Part shown: one piece after another, positions 1 through 8,319 of the stretch
Layout of the letters: each line of letters begins with the position of its first letter
Numbering within the stretch: position 1 is the stretch's first letter
DNA from: Dolichospermum compactum NIES-806
Lineage (GTDB): Bacteria > Cyanobacteriota > Cyanobacteriia > Cyanobacteriales > Nostocaceae
Direction: 5' to 3'
NCBI RefSeq assembly: GCF_002368115.1
Contig: NZ_AP018316.1
Location: 2,567,025 to 2,631,024, forward strand
Length of the DNA: 64,000 nt
Made by a program: the position numbers and the translations under genes
The notes under the pieces: model-generated
The model's input: the letters and a program-made list of their open reading frames with translations, nothing else
Databases searched by the model: none
Told to the model about the DNA's origin: nothing

Positions 1-689
1 ATCATGAAGCTGCTTTTGATAGTTCAGAAGAAGCCCATTATGCGAGTCGTACTTATGCCAGTTTTTTACCCGAAATTATGCAACATATTCCTAATTTAGA
101 TGGTGCGATTGATATTGGCACAGGGGATGGAGCATTTTTAGAGGAATTGCTGCGTACAGGGTTTACTTCTGTTATTGGAGTAGAACCTTCCCAAGCACCT
201 ATTCTAGCTGCTAAGGAGGAAATACAACCATTAATTAAGCATGGTCTTTTCAGAGTTGAGGATTTTCAAGCGGGAACTTTTAGTCTTATTACTTGTTTTC
301 AAACTCTAGAACATTTGTATGACCCTAAACAAATGTGTCAAGATGCTTATACTCTTGTCAAAAAAGGTGGGGCTGTTTTTTTCATTTGTCATAATCATCG
401 CGCTCTCTCAGCTAAAATTTTGAGAATGAGATCTCCCATTTTTGATATTGAACATTTACAATTGTTCTCGGAAAAAAGTGCTAGATATCTTTTAAAAACG
501 AATGGTTTTACAACGATAACAACTAAAGTTATCTTTAATCGTTATCCTTTACATTACTGGGTAAAATTATTCCCACTTCCTTTAAAACTCAAGCGCTTCT
601 GTCTTTCTTTTCTGAAGAAGACAAAAATCGGCTACTTACCCGTTTCTATTCCCGCTGGTAATCTTGCAGTAATCGGTTATAAAAAGTGA
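1..689 (+). CDS. Class I SAM-dependent methyltransferase, 5' end outside the window
   Basis: The frame is open from base 3 through the first in-frame ATG at 78, and the translation before that ATG continues smoothly (HEAAFDSSEEAHYASRTYAS), so the real start lies upstream of the window. Motif I of the Rossmann methyltransferase fold is clear (DIGTGDGAFLEEL), followed by an acidic motif II (VIGVEPS) and FSLITCFQTLEHLYDP, the usual post-motif region of Methyltransf_11/23-type enzymes. The substrate cannot be read from sequence; such genes often sit in glycan or O-antigen loci, but the upstream context is not visible. It ends 183 bp before pyrD. Confidence 0.85.
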   Translation, partial: HEAAFDSSEEAHYASRTYASFLPEIMQHIPNLDGAIDIGTGDGAFLEELLRTGFTSVIGVEPSQAPILAAKEEIQPLIKHGLFRVEDFQAGTFSLITCFQTLEHLYDPKQMCQDAYTLVKKGGAVFFICHNHRALSAKILRMRSPIFDIEHLQLFSEKSARYLLKTNGFTTITTKVIFNRYPLHYWVKLFPLPLKLKRFCLSFLKKTKIGYLPVSIPAGNLAVIGYKK

Positions 690-872
690 AATTAAACTGG
701 AAAATTTAGACTTAAAAAAATCTTCTCAGTTGGGATTTTTGCAAATTATCAGTTTTATAAATTACATCTACGAAATCAGAATTGAAAGAAGCAAAACATT
801 TTTTAAAATTCTCAGATTCACGTAAAGCTATAATATGAATATAATTCTACGTTAACTGACTCGTAACATAAA

Positions 873-2012
873 TTGGATCTTTATAAATCATTAGTTGGTC
901 ATTTCCTATTTACTCTGGTGAAAACCGAACCGGAGTGGTTGCACAAACAAACCATCGGTAGTCTAAATTGGCTGTCGAAAGCCAGTTATTATCCTTATAC
1001 CAATTGGTTAAACAGCCTCCTTCAGCAGTATCTGTGTCTAAATGATCCACGATTGGAACAAACCATACTGGGAATGAAATTTCCCAATCCTTTGGGGTTA
1101 GCCGCTGGATTTGATAAAGATGGTATTGCTGCTAATATTTGGCATAATTTTGGTTTTGGTTTTGCTGAATTGGGTACTGTTACTTATCACCCCCAACCGG
1201 GAAATCCGCCCCCTCGGTTGTTTCGTTTACCTTTAGATCAAGCAGCACTTAACCGGATGGGTTTTAATAATTCTGGTGCAGTCGCTATGGCTGCAAGATT
1301 AACAGAGGCAAAACAACATTTAATTCACCCAGTCCCGATACCGATAGGAATAAACTTAGGTAAATCTAAGATAACATCCTTGGAACTAGCAGCGCAGGAT
1401 TATCTAGAGAGTTTTCGATTACTTAAGGATTTGGGTGATTATTTTGTAGTTAATGTTTCCTCTCCCAATACACCGGGATTGCGATCGCTCCAGGATGCTG
1501 CCATGCTCAATCAAATATTGGACGGAATACAACAGGAAAACACCGCGAAAAAACCCATATTTGTGAAAATAGCCCCCGATTTAGAGTGGGAGGCCATATC
1601 TGACATTATTGCTCTGGTAAAAACTTACCAAATCGCTGGTTTAATCGCCACCAACACCACTATTAGCCGGGAAGGACTCAAAACCCAAATCATTGAAAAA
1701 ACTGGCAAATCTCCCCAAGAAGAAGCGGGAGGAATTAGTGGAAAACCAGTGCGCGATCGCTCCACAGAAGTCATTCGCTTTATTTACCAACAAACCCAGG
1801 GACAAATGCCCATCATTGGCGTAGGTGGCATATTTACCGCCCAGGATGCTTGGGAAAAAATCACAGCCGGTGCTTGTCTAGTCCAAACTTATACAGGCTG
1901 GATATATGAAGGACCAATAATGGTACGCCGCATCCTCGCCGGTTTATTAACCAAATTAGAAGAAAACGGCTTAACATCCATCAGTCAAGCGATAGGGATG
2001 GGTAATAGGTAA
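873..2012 (+). CDS. pyrD: Dihydroorotate dehydrogenase (quinone), class 2
   Basis: Oxidises dihydroorotate to orotate in pyrimidine synthesis and passes electrons through FMN to membrane quinone. Its 379 residues suit class 2 enzymes, including the N-terminal membrane-associating helix (about residues 1-40). FMN and substrate motifs are visible: GLAAGFDKDG, NRMGFNNSG, NVSSPNTPGL (the Ser base of class 2 enzymes), TNTTISRE and GGISGKPV. The start is TTG at 873, because an in-frame TAA lies only three codons upstream and no ATG precedes the conserved N-terminus. It stands alone, followed by a repeat-filled gap. A second, DHOD-like gene of a different subgroup lies at 28825-29844. Confidence 0.95.
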   Translation: MDLYKSLVGHFLFTLVKTEPEWLHKQTIGSLNWLSKASYYPYTNWLNSLLQQYLCLNDPRLEQTILGMKFPNPLGLAAGFDKDGIAANIWHNFGFGFAELGTVTYHPQPGNPPPRLFRLPLDQAALNRMGFNNSGAVAMAARLTEAKQHLIHPVPIPIGINLGKSKITSLELAAQDYLESFRLLKDLGDYFVVNVSSPNTPGLRSLQDAAMLNQILDGIQQENTAKKPIFVKIAPDLEWEAISDIIALVKTYQIAGLIATNTTISREGLKTQIIEKTGKSPQEEAGGISGKPVRDRSTEVIRFIYQQTQGQMPIIGVGGIFTAQDAWEKITAGACLVQTYTGWIYEGPIMVRRILAGLLTKLEENGLTSISQAIGMGNR

Positions 2013-2066
2013 TACGATTTTAGAGGATGTTTTAAAAGTGGTATCCCATAATTTTCATCACATTGT

Positions 2067-2154
2067 TACCCCCCTTAGTCCCCCCGATGCTTTGGGGGAA
2101 AACCGGAAAAATTAGTTCCCTCCCCAAAGCATCGGGGAGGTTTAGGGAGGGGTA
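2067..2154. repeat. Long imperfect inverted repeat after pyrD
   Basis: Two G- or C-rich arms of about 35 nt, the first containing CCCCCGATGCTTTGGGGG and the second CCCCAAAGCATCGGGG, face each other across a loop of about 18 nt. The arms themselves contain smaller palindromes. This looks like a non-autonomous palindromic element of the kind scattered in Nostocales genomes. It may also end pyrD transcription, but it lacks a T tract. Confidence 0.75.
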
Positions 2155-2236
2155 ATTTGAGGAATAATGGTGATTCGATAACTTGTGTGTACACCGTAGC
2201 CTTTATAAGGCGATGGTTGAAAAGTTTTTAATAAAC

Positions 2237-2345
2237 AAACCCCTCTCCAAACCTCTCCCCGCTTCGGGGAGAGGCTTTGAAACCCCCCTTCCCAGCCTTC
2301 GGCACGCTGCGCTAACGTAGGGAAGGGGGGCAGGGGGTTAGGTTT
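2237..2345. repeat. Cluster of G/C-rich palindromes
   Basis: Contains a perfect hairpin at 2252-2274 (CCTCTCCCCG, CTT loop, CGGGGAGAGG), then a second stem formed by CCCCCCTTCCC and GGGAAGGGGGG around 2284-2332 with a GCACGCTGCGCTAACG-type insert in the loop. A further purine-rich piece (GGGGAGAGTTAGGGAGGGG) follows at about 2391. The whole gap 2013-2481 is repeat material with no credible gene. Confidence 0.7.
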
Positions 2346-2481
2346 TTGGAGATTATCGGTTTCATCTAATACTTTTCAAACAACCTCTAAGGGGAGAGTT
2401 AGGGAGGGGTAAAACATTTGATCCAGCAACCATGACTTTTCAAACACCCCCCAAGCTAAAAACAACTCTTTTTCCTGTTGC

Positions 2482-3231
2482 CTATTCCTGAATTGGGAAA
2501 AACTCCTTAGACCTACGAGAATAGGACCAAGCAATACCATCAGGATCACGGCTACGACACCACTCAGCAAAATCTGGGTCATTGCGTCGTTTGTACACCG
2601 TACTGGAATAGACATTTAGCCGTTTGGCTAATTCAGATTGGATCAAAGAACCAAAAACTAACTGTTCTTCTAGAGGTTTTCTCACTTCCTCATGGGTAGG
2701 AACAGGTAAAGATTCAGATTCAGATTCCAATTTAGATTCAGATTGCGTTTCCTCCTCCTGGGGAATGGGTGGAGGTGGAGCCAAAAACGAACGGACAATC
2801 TTAGTAACTGGTTGAGCGGGAAGTTTTTCTACTAATTCACTACTATCAAGAATATCGCCGAGAATACTGGCATTAATAAAGTAGTACGATTGATACTCCT
2901 CATTTTCTGAATCTAGTACACTAGCACCAAATTCCCTAGCTTTGCCATCTAAATAGCTTTTTGCCGCCTCTCCAGAAAAATTACCCTTGATTGCCAAGTC
3001 CATGGGCGTAATTTTCCCCTGATTTTCCTGAATTAACTCATAAAAAAGCGGATTAACTTGATTGCACCACTTTTCCCATCTAGATTGCTGCCAAAGATTG
3101 AAAACCATTAACAGACCTAAGATTACCAGTAAAACTTTCCAGGTATTGACTAGGAAAACAATCAAAAACGATATCGGCAAAATTAGAACGAGAAAACTTT
3201 TGCCTGAGTTTTCTATGATTTTTTCATTCAT
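2482..3231 (-). CDS. Membrane-anchored protein with C-terminal HTH-like segment, function unknown
   Basis: About 249 residues from the ATG at 3231; an in-frame TTG at 3246 would add five residues. Two adjacent hydrophobic segments (about residues 13-45) anchor the N-terminus. A soluble middle follows, then a low-complexity acidic linker (EEETQSESKLESESES) and a C-terminal segment, LIQSELAKRLNVYSSTVYKR, that reads like a helix-turn-helix, continuing into RRNDPDFAEWCRSRDPDGI. I do not recognise the family by name. Membrane tether plus DNA-binding-like tail suggests a membrane-bound regulator, which is inference. Upstream are four TTGGCAAA-type motifs. It is transcribed divergently from mreD. 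Confidence 0.75.
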   Translation of the reverse strand: MNEKIIENSGKSFLVLILPISFLIVFLVNTWKVLLVILGLLMVFNLWQQSRWEKWCNQVNPLFYELIQENQGKITPMDLAIKGNFSGEAAKSYLDGKAREFGASVLDSENEEYQSYYFINASILGDILDSSELVEKLPAQPVTKIVRSFLAPPPPIPQEEETQSESKLESESESLPVPTHEEVRKPLEEQLVFGSLIQSELAKRLNVYSSTVYKRRNDPDFAEWCRSRDPDGIAWSYSRRSKEFFPIQE

Positions 3232-3235
3232 GCTG

Positions 3236-3340
3236 ATTTTTGCCAAATTAATTTTTAGAAAATAATATTTCTATCTTGGCAAAAATTTGGACATTTGTTT
3301 GTATCTTTTGGCAAAATTGTCGCCAATTATTCGGCAAAAG
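3236..3340. promoter_or_regulatory. Four TTGGCAAAA-type motifs in the divergent upstream region
   Basis: TTTTTGCCAA at about 3237-3246 (minus orientation), then TTGGCAAAAA at 3276-3285, TTGGCAAAAT at about 3308-3317 and TCGGCAAAAG at 3331-3340 on the plus strand. Four near-identical 9-10-mers in 105 bp, placed just upstream of the ATG of the HTH-like gene and before mreD, suggest operator sites. No protein has been shown to bind them. Confidence 0.35.
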
Positions 3341-3570
3341 CTACTGATGCCATAAAAAGTACCTAACTATATCAGTATGTATTTCAAGCCTTTGAAAAAT
3401 TGGTGTGTAGTCAGATTAGGTTCACAAAGATTAAAATTAAGCAGTGATATGGAGGTATGCACTGGCATGAGATCCTAATTTTCATCCCAGAGGCTTACAC
3501 CGAAAAGATTTGACTCCTGATTGCTGACCGCCCAAAGCTATTATAATAATCAATCAATAATCATTAAAAT

Positions 3571-4188
3571 ATGAAGATACCTGGATTTACCAGTAACAGA
3601 GATAAAAAATCAACTTCAACTAGACGAAAATCCTATTTTTTGATTCCCCCATTAGCACTTTGGCATCCTTGGTGGCATCAAATTGTGGATTGGATGGTAA
3701 TATTTTTAACTGTAATGTTATGCTTACTAATGTTGCCAACTCGTCTTCCTGGGATGGAATTATTAGGCATTGGCCCTAACTGGCTACTGATTTGGGTCGT
3801 GGCTTGGAGTGTTAATCGCCCAGTATTTTCTGGGCTGCTGTCAGGAATCATTTTGGGACTACTGCGAGATGCAATGACATCACCAGATCCCACTCATGCC
3901 TTGTGTTTGGGAATTGTGGGAATGTTAACCGCCCTGATGCAAAAACAGCGGTTTATTCAAGAAGACTTTATTTCTATTGCTTTAATTGTATTTGTGATGG
4001 CTGTGGTGGCAGACACTATTTTTGCTTTCCAGTTATCTTGGGAAGGAAATCGTCATGTAGCCAGTATTTGGACATATTACCAGCGTGCAACCTTAGCTTC
4101 GGCAATTCTTAGTAGTTTGTGGGCGCCTGTGGTTTATTATCCTCTTAATCGCTGGTGGCAGCAAATGAAATTAATTCGTAATTCGTAA
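3571..4188 (+). CDS. mreD: Rod shape-determining protein MreD
   Basis: A 205-residue integral membrane protein with about five hydrophobic helices, starting after a basic cytoplasmic N-terminus (residues 1-35). The pattern PTRLPGMELLGIGPNWLLIW and SGLLSGIILGLLRDAM fits cyanobacterial MreD, a partner of MreB/MreC in the elongation machinery that guides peptidoglycan synthesis. mreB and mreC are not upstream: the adjacent gene lies on the other strand. The stop is 5 bp before ribD, so the two are probably co-transcribed. Identification rests on overall pattern because MreD has few invariant residues. Confidence 0.8.
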   Translation: MKIPGFTSNRDKKSTSTRRKSYFLIPPLALWHPWWHQIVDWMVIFLTVMLCLLMLPTRLPGMELLGIGPNWLLIWVVAWSVNRPVFSGLLSGIILGLLRDAMTSPDPTHALCLGIVGMLTALMQKQRFIQEDFISIALIVFVMAVVADTIFAFQLSWEGNRHVASIWTYYQRATLASAILSSLWAPVVYYPLNRWWQQMKLIRNS

Positions 4189-4193
4189 GTCAA

Positions 4194-5360
4194 ATGGATA
4201 ATTTTCCAGGAGTCTCTCCAGCATCTACATCCTTAACTGAAAACCATCCTGTAGTCCCAGAATTAGTAAGTAATGACTTTGATTCGCGGATGATGCTACG
4301 GTGCGTGGAATTAGCTCGTCTGGCGTTGGGATACACTTCACCAAATCCCCTAGTGGGGGCGGTGGTTGTCCAGAATGGGGAGATTGTGGGAGAAGGTTTT
4401 CATCCCCGTGCCGGTGAACCTCACGCTGAGGTTTTTGCTCTCAGAGCAGCGGGAGAACGGGCGCACTCAAGCACTGTTTATGTGAGTCTTGAGCCTTGTA
4501 ATCACTATGGACGGACTCCTCCCTGTTCGGAAGGATTAATCAATGCTGGTGTGTCTAAGGTGGTGGTAGGGATGGTTGATCCTAATCCCTTGGTAGCAGG
4601 TGGTGGGATTGCGCGGCTAAGGGCTGCGGGGATCGAAGTTGTAGTTGGAGTAGAGGAAGCGGCTTGTCGGCGTTTAAATGAAGGGTTTATTCATCGCATT
4701 CTCTATCAACGACCTTTAGGTATTTTGAAATATGCTATGACTTTAGATGGTAAAATTGCCACTACTGCTGGTCATAGCGCTTGGGTAACAAATCAAGATG
4801 CTCGCACTGAGGTGTATCAATTGCGAGCCGCTTGTGATGCGGTGATTGTTGGTGGGAATACAGTGAGAAAAGATAATCCTTTCTTGACTAGCCATCAAGT
4901 TGCGGCTCATAATCCTCTACGAGTGGTGATGAGTCGTAGTCTGAATTTACCAGAACAGGCTTGGCTATGGGATACTCAGGAAGCTCCAACTTTGGTTGTA
5001 ACGGAAGTTGGCAGTTCACAAGCTTTTCAAAAAATGCTGCGGTCAGAAGGTGTGGAAGTGGTAGAATTTAGCTCCCTCACTCCAGAAATAGTCATGGGTT
5101 ATTTATATGAGCGCGGTTTTTGTAGCGTGCTATGGGAATGTGGTGGTATTTTAGCAGCTAGTGCGATCGCTCAAGGCGCTGTCCAAAAAATCATGGCATT
5201 TATCGCCCCCAAAATTATTGGTGGAGATCATGCTCCTACACCTGTGGGAGACTTGGGTTTAACCAGTATGACTGAAGCCTTACCGTTGGAGCGGGTAAGT
5301 TGGCGAATTGTCGGTAATGATTGCTTAGTAGAAGGTTATTTACCATCGAAAGTTAAATAA
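4194..5360 (+). CDS. ribD: Bifunctional riboflavin biosynthesis deaminase/reductase RibD
   Basis: Catalyses the deamination and then the NADPH-dependent reduction of the pyrimidine intermediate of riboflavin synthesis. The N-terminal zinc deaminase domain shows H77-A-E79 (HAEVFAL) and PCNHYGRTPPC with C102 and C111 as zinc ligands. The C-terminal reductase domain begins near residue 165 (GILKYAMTLDGKIAT) and includes DAVIVGGNTVRKDNP. The protein has 388 residues, with about 30 more than usual at the N-terminus; initiation nearer MMLRCVELARLAL (residue 33) is possible, but the ATG at 4194 directly follows mreD and suits translational coupling. Confidence 0.95.
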   Translation: MDNFPGVSPASTSLTENHPVVPELVSNDFDSRMMLRCVELARLALGYTSPNPLVGAVVVQNGEIVGEGFHPRAGEPHAEVFALRAAGERAHSSTVYVSLEPCNHYGRTPPCSEGLINAGVSKVVVGMVDPNPLVAGGGIARLRAAGIEVVVGVEEAACRRLNEGFIHRILYQRPLGILKYAMTLDGKIATTAGHSAWVTNQDARTEVYQLRAACDAVIVGGNTVRKDNPFLTSHQVAAHNPLRVVMSRSLNLPEQAWLWDTQEAPTLVVTEVGSSQAFQKMLRSEGVEVVEFSSLTPEIVMGYLYERGFCSVLWECGGILAASAIAQGAVQKIMAFIAPKIIGGDHAPTPVGDLGLTSMTEALPLERVSWRIVGNDCLVEGYLPSKVK

Positions 5361-5377
5361 ACAGCACAACTACTTCA

Positions 5378-5596
5378 CTATGACTGTTGGCGTTCATAAG
5401 CTAAATCACGAATCAGACTCAGCCGAGATTGGATGTAATCACACAAGAAATCAATTTCATGAGGATCTAAAAAAGCTTGATTAGTTATTTGTTTCACCAA
5501 CCACTGCACCAAACTAGCATCATCAAGCTGTAAAAGTGTTACTGTGTGGGTGGCTTCAACGATAGACCAAAGTTGACGCATGATAGTTGGAGTCAT
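5378..5596 (-). CDS. Small conserved-looking protein, function unknown
   Basis: 72 residues, convergent with ribD and 17 bp from its stop. The sequence is amphipathic and helical with no signal peptide or cysteines beyond one (FLCDYIQSRLSLIRDLAYER). Balanced composition and a sensible ATG favour a real gene over chance. I do not recognise a family. Confidence 0.6.
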   Translation of the reverse strand: MTPTIMRQLWSIVEATHTVTLLQLDDASLVQWLVKQITNQAFLDPHEIDFLCDYIQSRLSLIRDLAYERQQS

Positions 5597-6166
5597 TAGA
5601 CCTCTATTTAGTCATTAGTTTAGTTCTTTTCAGATTACACAATTCTGATATTAACTGACTGCATAAATCTACAACTAGATATAACTATTATTAAAAATTT
5701 AATAAATGACCAAATGTTTTGCTGAAAATTAAGAAATGTCAAGTTATATGAATTAACTTAATTTAACTTAACTAAGACCACAATTTGTCATTAGTGAACG
5801 TTATTTTTTGTTGTGTTTTACTCTTTTTACAAAAAAAGGGAACAGGGAACAGGGAACAGAGAACAGGGAAGAAACACGCATTTGCACCCGTTTAGAGCTT
5901 CATTCACAAAAAAGATGTTTTTACAAGATGCGTAGCACGAAAACAACAGTGTCATTATTTCAATCTCATGTTTAAAAACATGAGTTCTTTTTGTTCCCTT
6001 TGAGTAATTTTGATCAAAACAATAACAAACTACTCCAACATATTGATAAACAATGGCTTGAACTGTTTTTACTTTAGTTTTAAAGTTTATTAACTTCCAA
6101 TTTCCGATTTTTTGTACTAAAGTAAATGTAACCAGGTTATCTATATTTTTACAAGATGACAAAGTA
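5597..6166. other. Gene-free 570-bp AT-rich region with a 7-mer repeat and a hairpin
   Basis: No convincing gene on either strand. It contains a GGGAACA tandem repeat at 5838-5869 (about four units, some degenerate) and a perfect 9-bp hairpin at 5966-5985. The reading frame on the minus strand through 5827-6162 is rich in Cys, Phe and Lys and takes its C-terminus from the tandem repeat, so I do not call it. Confidence 0.7.
5966..5992 (+). terminator. Terminator-like hairpin
   Basis: CTCATGTTT, AA loop, AAACATGAG, then TTCTTTTTG: a perfect 9-bp stem followed by a T-rich tract on the plus strand. The nearest upstream plus-strand gene (ribD) ends 600 bp earlier, so it may end a read-through or a short unannotated RNA. 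Confidence 0.5.
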
Positions 6167-8311
6167 ATGGTTCAACCTGATAACATAAGGAATGCGGTTG
6201 AGGAAAACCTCTCAACGTTTCACTCTATTGATATAAATAACATAAATCAATATTGCCAAAACAATCCTGTTGGCAAAATGTTACCTGATGCCTTTTACAT
6301 TCACATTTTAGCTCTACATACTCTTGATCCTTGGCTTCAGGAATATGAAAGCCGCGCCCGTAGTGCCTTACCTAAAGTTCAGGTGGCAACTATAGTCAAG
6401 TTTAGCACAAACAAACCCAAGATTTCCTATCTATTTTATCCTGATTTTGATACTGATCCTCATCCGGCTTTACAAGCTAGTATTCAGGTTGACGTAGAAA
6501 CTCTAGAAGTTGGTTATCGGGATTATAGCGATTCAGAAAATCCCCCCATTCTGCACCGCAAAGAAACTTTTGTGACTCCAGAATATCCCCTCTATGAGGA
6601 GTTTGCAGCTTTAACTCGCGCTCAAGTTGCTTTAGGTTTACTTAATTACACTAAAGGAATTGGCACTAAGTTGGGTTGGGAACAACGGCTACAAGTTTTT
6701 GGTGTGAAAGTGCAAGGACACTGTTTAATTAAACGGGAAAGCAGTTCTATAACTACAAATATAGTTCCAAAAATAGACCGTCACAAAGCCGCAATTATTC
6801 GCCCTGATTTGTCTCGTCCCGTGCGGTTAGCTTTGGAATTGAGCTTATTTAGTCCAGAAACCACCTTTTTTGATTATGGTTGTGGACATGGTGGAGATGT
6901 TACCCGCATTGCTGAACATGGTTATACAAGTTGTGGCTGGGACCCTTATTACTCGCCATATACGCCGAAAATAGCTGCGGATATTGTCAATATTGGTTTT
7001 GTCATCAATGTGATTGAAAATCAAAGCGAGCGCCGAGAAGCCTTAATTCAAGCTTGGGAACTAACTCAAAAGGTGTTGCTAGTAGCAGCCCAAGTGTTGA
7101 TATCTGATATGAAGCGGGGTGTAATTGCTTATGGCGATGGTATTATCACTAACCGCAACACATTTCAGAAATATTATGAGCAGGAAGAATTAAAAATTTA
7201 CATTGACCAAGTATTAGGAGTTGACGCAATTCCTGTGGCTTTGGGGGTGTATTTTGTGTTTCGAGATGATGCTGAAGCGGAGTTATTTCGTGCTTCTCGC
7301 TTCCGTTCCCGTGCGACTACTCCCAGAATCCGTCTTTGTGTAAAACGGTTTGAGGAACATCAGGAATTATTAACACCGCTGATGAATTTTCTGACGGAAC
7401 GCGGAAGAATGCCTATTAAGGGAGAATTACCCCAAGAAGCGGCAATTGCTGAGGAATTTGGGAGTTTACGCCGAGCCTTTAATACCATTATACAGGCAAC
7501 TGATTCGGAAGAATGGCAAGCGATCGCTGACAAACGCCGTCAAGATCTAATGGTTTATTTAGCATTGTGTAATTTTAGCCGTCGTCCCCGATTAGGACAA
7601 TTAGCACCAGCAGTACAAGAGGACATCCTGGGTTTATATAGTAGTTATAAACAAGCCTGTTTAGATGCTGACCAAATGTTACGCAGTTTGGGAAATACAG
7701 AACTAATTATTAAACGTTGTCAAGAAAGCAAAGTCGGGAAAAAATTACCTAATTCCCTTTGGGTTCACATTTCTGCATTACAAGCAGTTGACCCCTTATT
7801 ACGTCTTTATGAAGGTTGCGCTAGTCGCACTATTGGACGGTTAGAAGCAGCCAATGTAATTAAATTTCATCTAAAAACGCCTAAGATATCTTATTTATTT
7901 TACCCTGATTTTGATATTAATCCTCATCCCATTTTATCAAAAGTCATGACAATTGATTTGCGAGATTTGCACGTTACCTATCAAGATTATGATCAAGAAA
8001 ATGACCCACTAATCTTACACCAAATAGAAGCTTTAGTTACTCCCGATTATCCCCAATATGAGAAATTAGTTAAACTAACTTGTCAAGAAGAAGATAGGGG
8101 TCTTTTGGATAATTGGCACAGTATTAGTCATGTTTCTGGTTGGGAAAAATGTCTAAAAGAAAATTGTACTGTTATTGATGGTTATCGGTTATCTTGGGCT
8201 AAAGATGCAGATGCTTATAAATTGAAAGCACTTAAGGCAGCTTTGAGAACTCGACAAAGAAAAAAGAATGTTGCTGACGCAGAGACGCAGAGGCGCAGAG
8301 AAGAGGAATAG
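6167..8311 (+). CDS. Putative methyltransferase of the DNA phosphorothioation-associated type (TIGR04096-like)
   Basis: 714 residues. The central Rossmann domain (about residues 205-400) has motif I as FFDYGCGHGGDVTRIAEHG followed by GWDPYY, and HKAAIIRPDLSRPVRLALE just before it, which is how I recall the putative methyltransferases annotated as associated with DNA phosphorothioation. Matching domains flank it: residues about 25-190 and 520-690 share VGKMLPD/VGKKLPN, HILALHTLDPWLQEYE/HISALQAVDPLLRLYE, a PKISYLFYPDFD block followed by NPHP or DPHP, and VTPxYPxYE. The tail ADAETQRRREEE is encoded by an intergenic-type repeat. No dnd genes are visible in the window, so a role in DNA modification is by family resemblance only. 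ATG at 6167. Confidence 0.75.
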   Translation: MVQPDNIRNAVEENLSTFHSIDINNINQYCQNNPVGKMLPDAFYIHILALHTLDPWLQEYESRARSALPKVQVATIVKFSTNKPKISYLFYPDFDTDPHPALQASIQVDVETLEVGYRDYSDSENPPILHRKETFVTPEYPLYEEFAALTRAQVALGLLNYTKGIGTKLGWEQRLQVFGVKVQGHCLIKRESSSITTNIVPKIDRHKAAIIRPDLSRPVRLALELSLFSPETTFFDYGCGHGGDVTRIAEHGYTSCGWDPYYSPYTPKIAADIVNIGFVINVIENQSERREALIQAWELTQKVLLVAAQVLISDMKRGVIAYGDGIITNRNTFQKYYEQEELKIYIDQVLGVDAIPVALGVYFVFRDDAEAELFRASRFRSRATTPRIRLCVKRFEEHQELLTPLMNFLTERGRMPIKGELPQEAAIAEEFGSLRRAFNTIIQATDSEEWQAIADKRRQDLMVYLALCNFSRRPRLGQLAPAVQEDILGLYSSYKQACLDADQMLRSLGNTELIIKRCQESKVGKKLPNSLWVHISALQAVDPLLRLYEGCASRTIGRLEAANVIKFHLKTPKISYLFYPDFDINPHPILSKVMTIDLRDLHVTYQDYDQENDPLILHQIEALVTPDYPQYEKLVKLTCQEEDRGLLDNWHSISHVSGWEKCLKENCTVIDGYRLSWAKDADAYKLKALKAALRTRQRKKNVADAETQRRREEE

Positions 8312-8319
8312 AGGGTTAT

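Noticed and set aside
5827..6162. 111-residue minus-strand open frame
   Set aside because: Low-complexity, Cys/Phe-rich, with its C-terminus encoded by the GGGAACA tandem repeat; no gene-like features.
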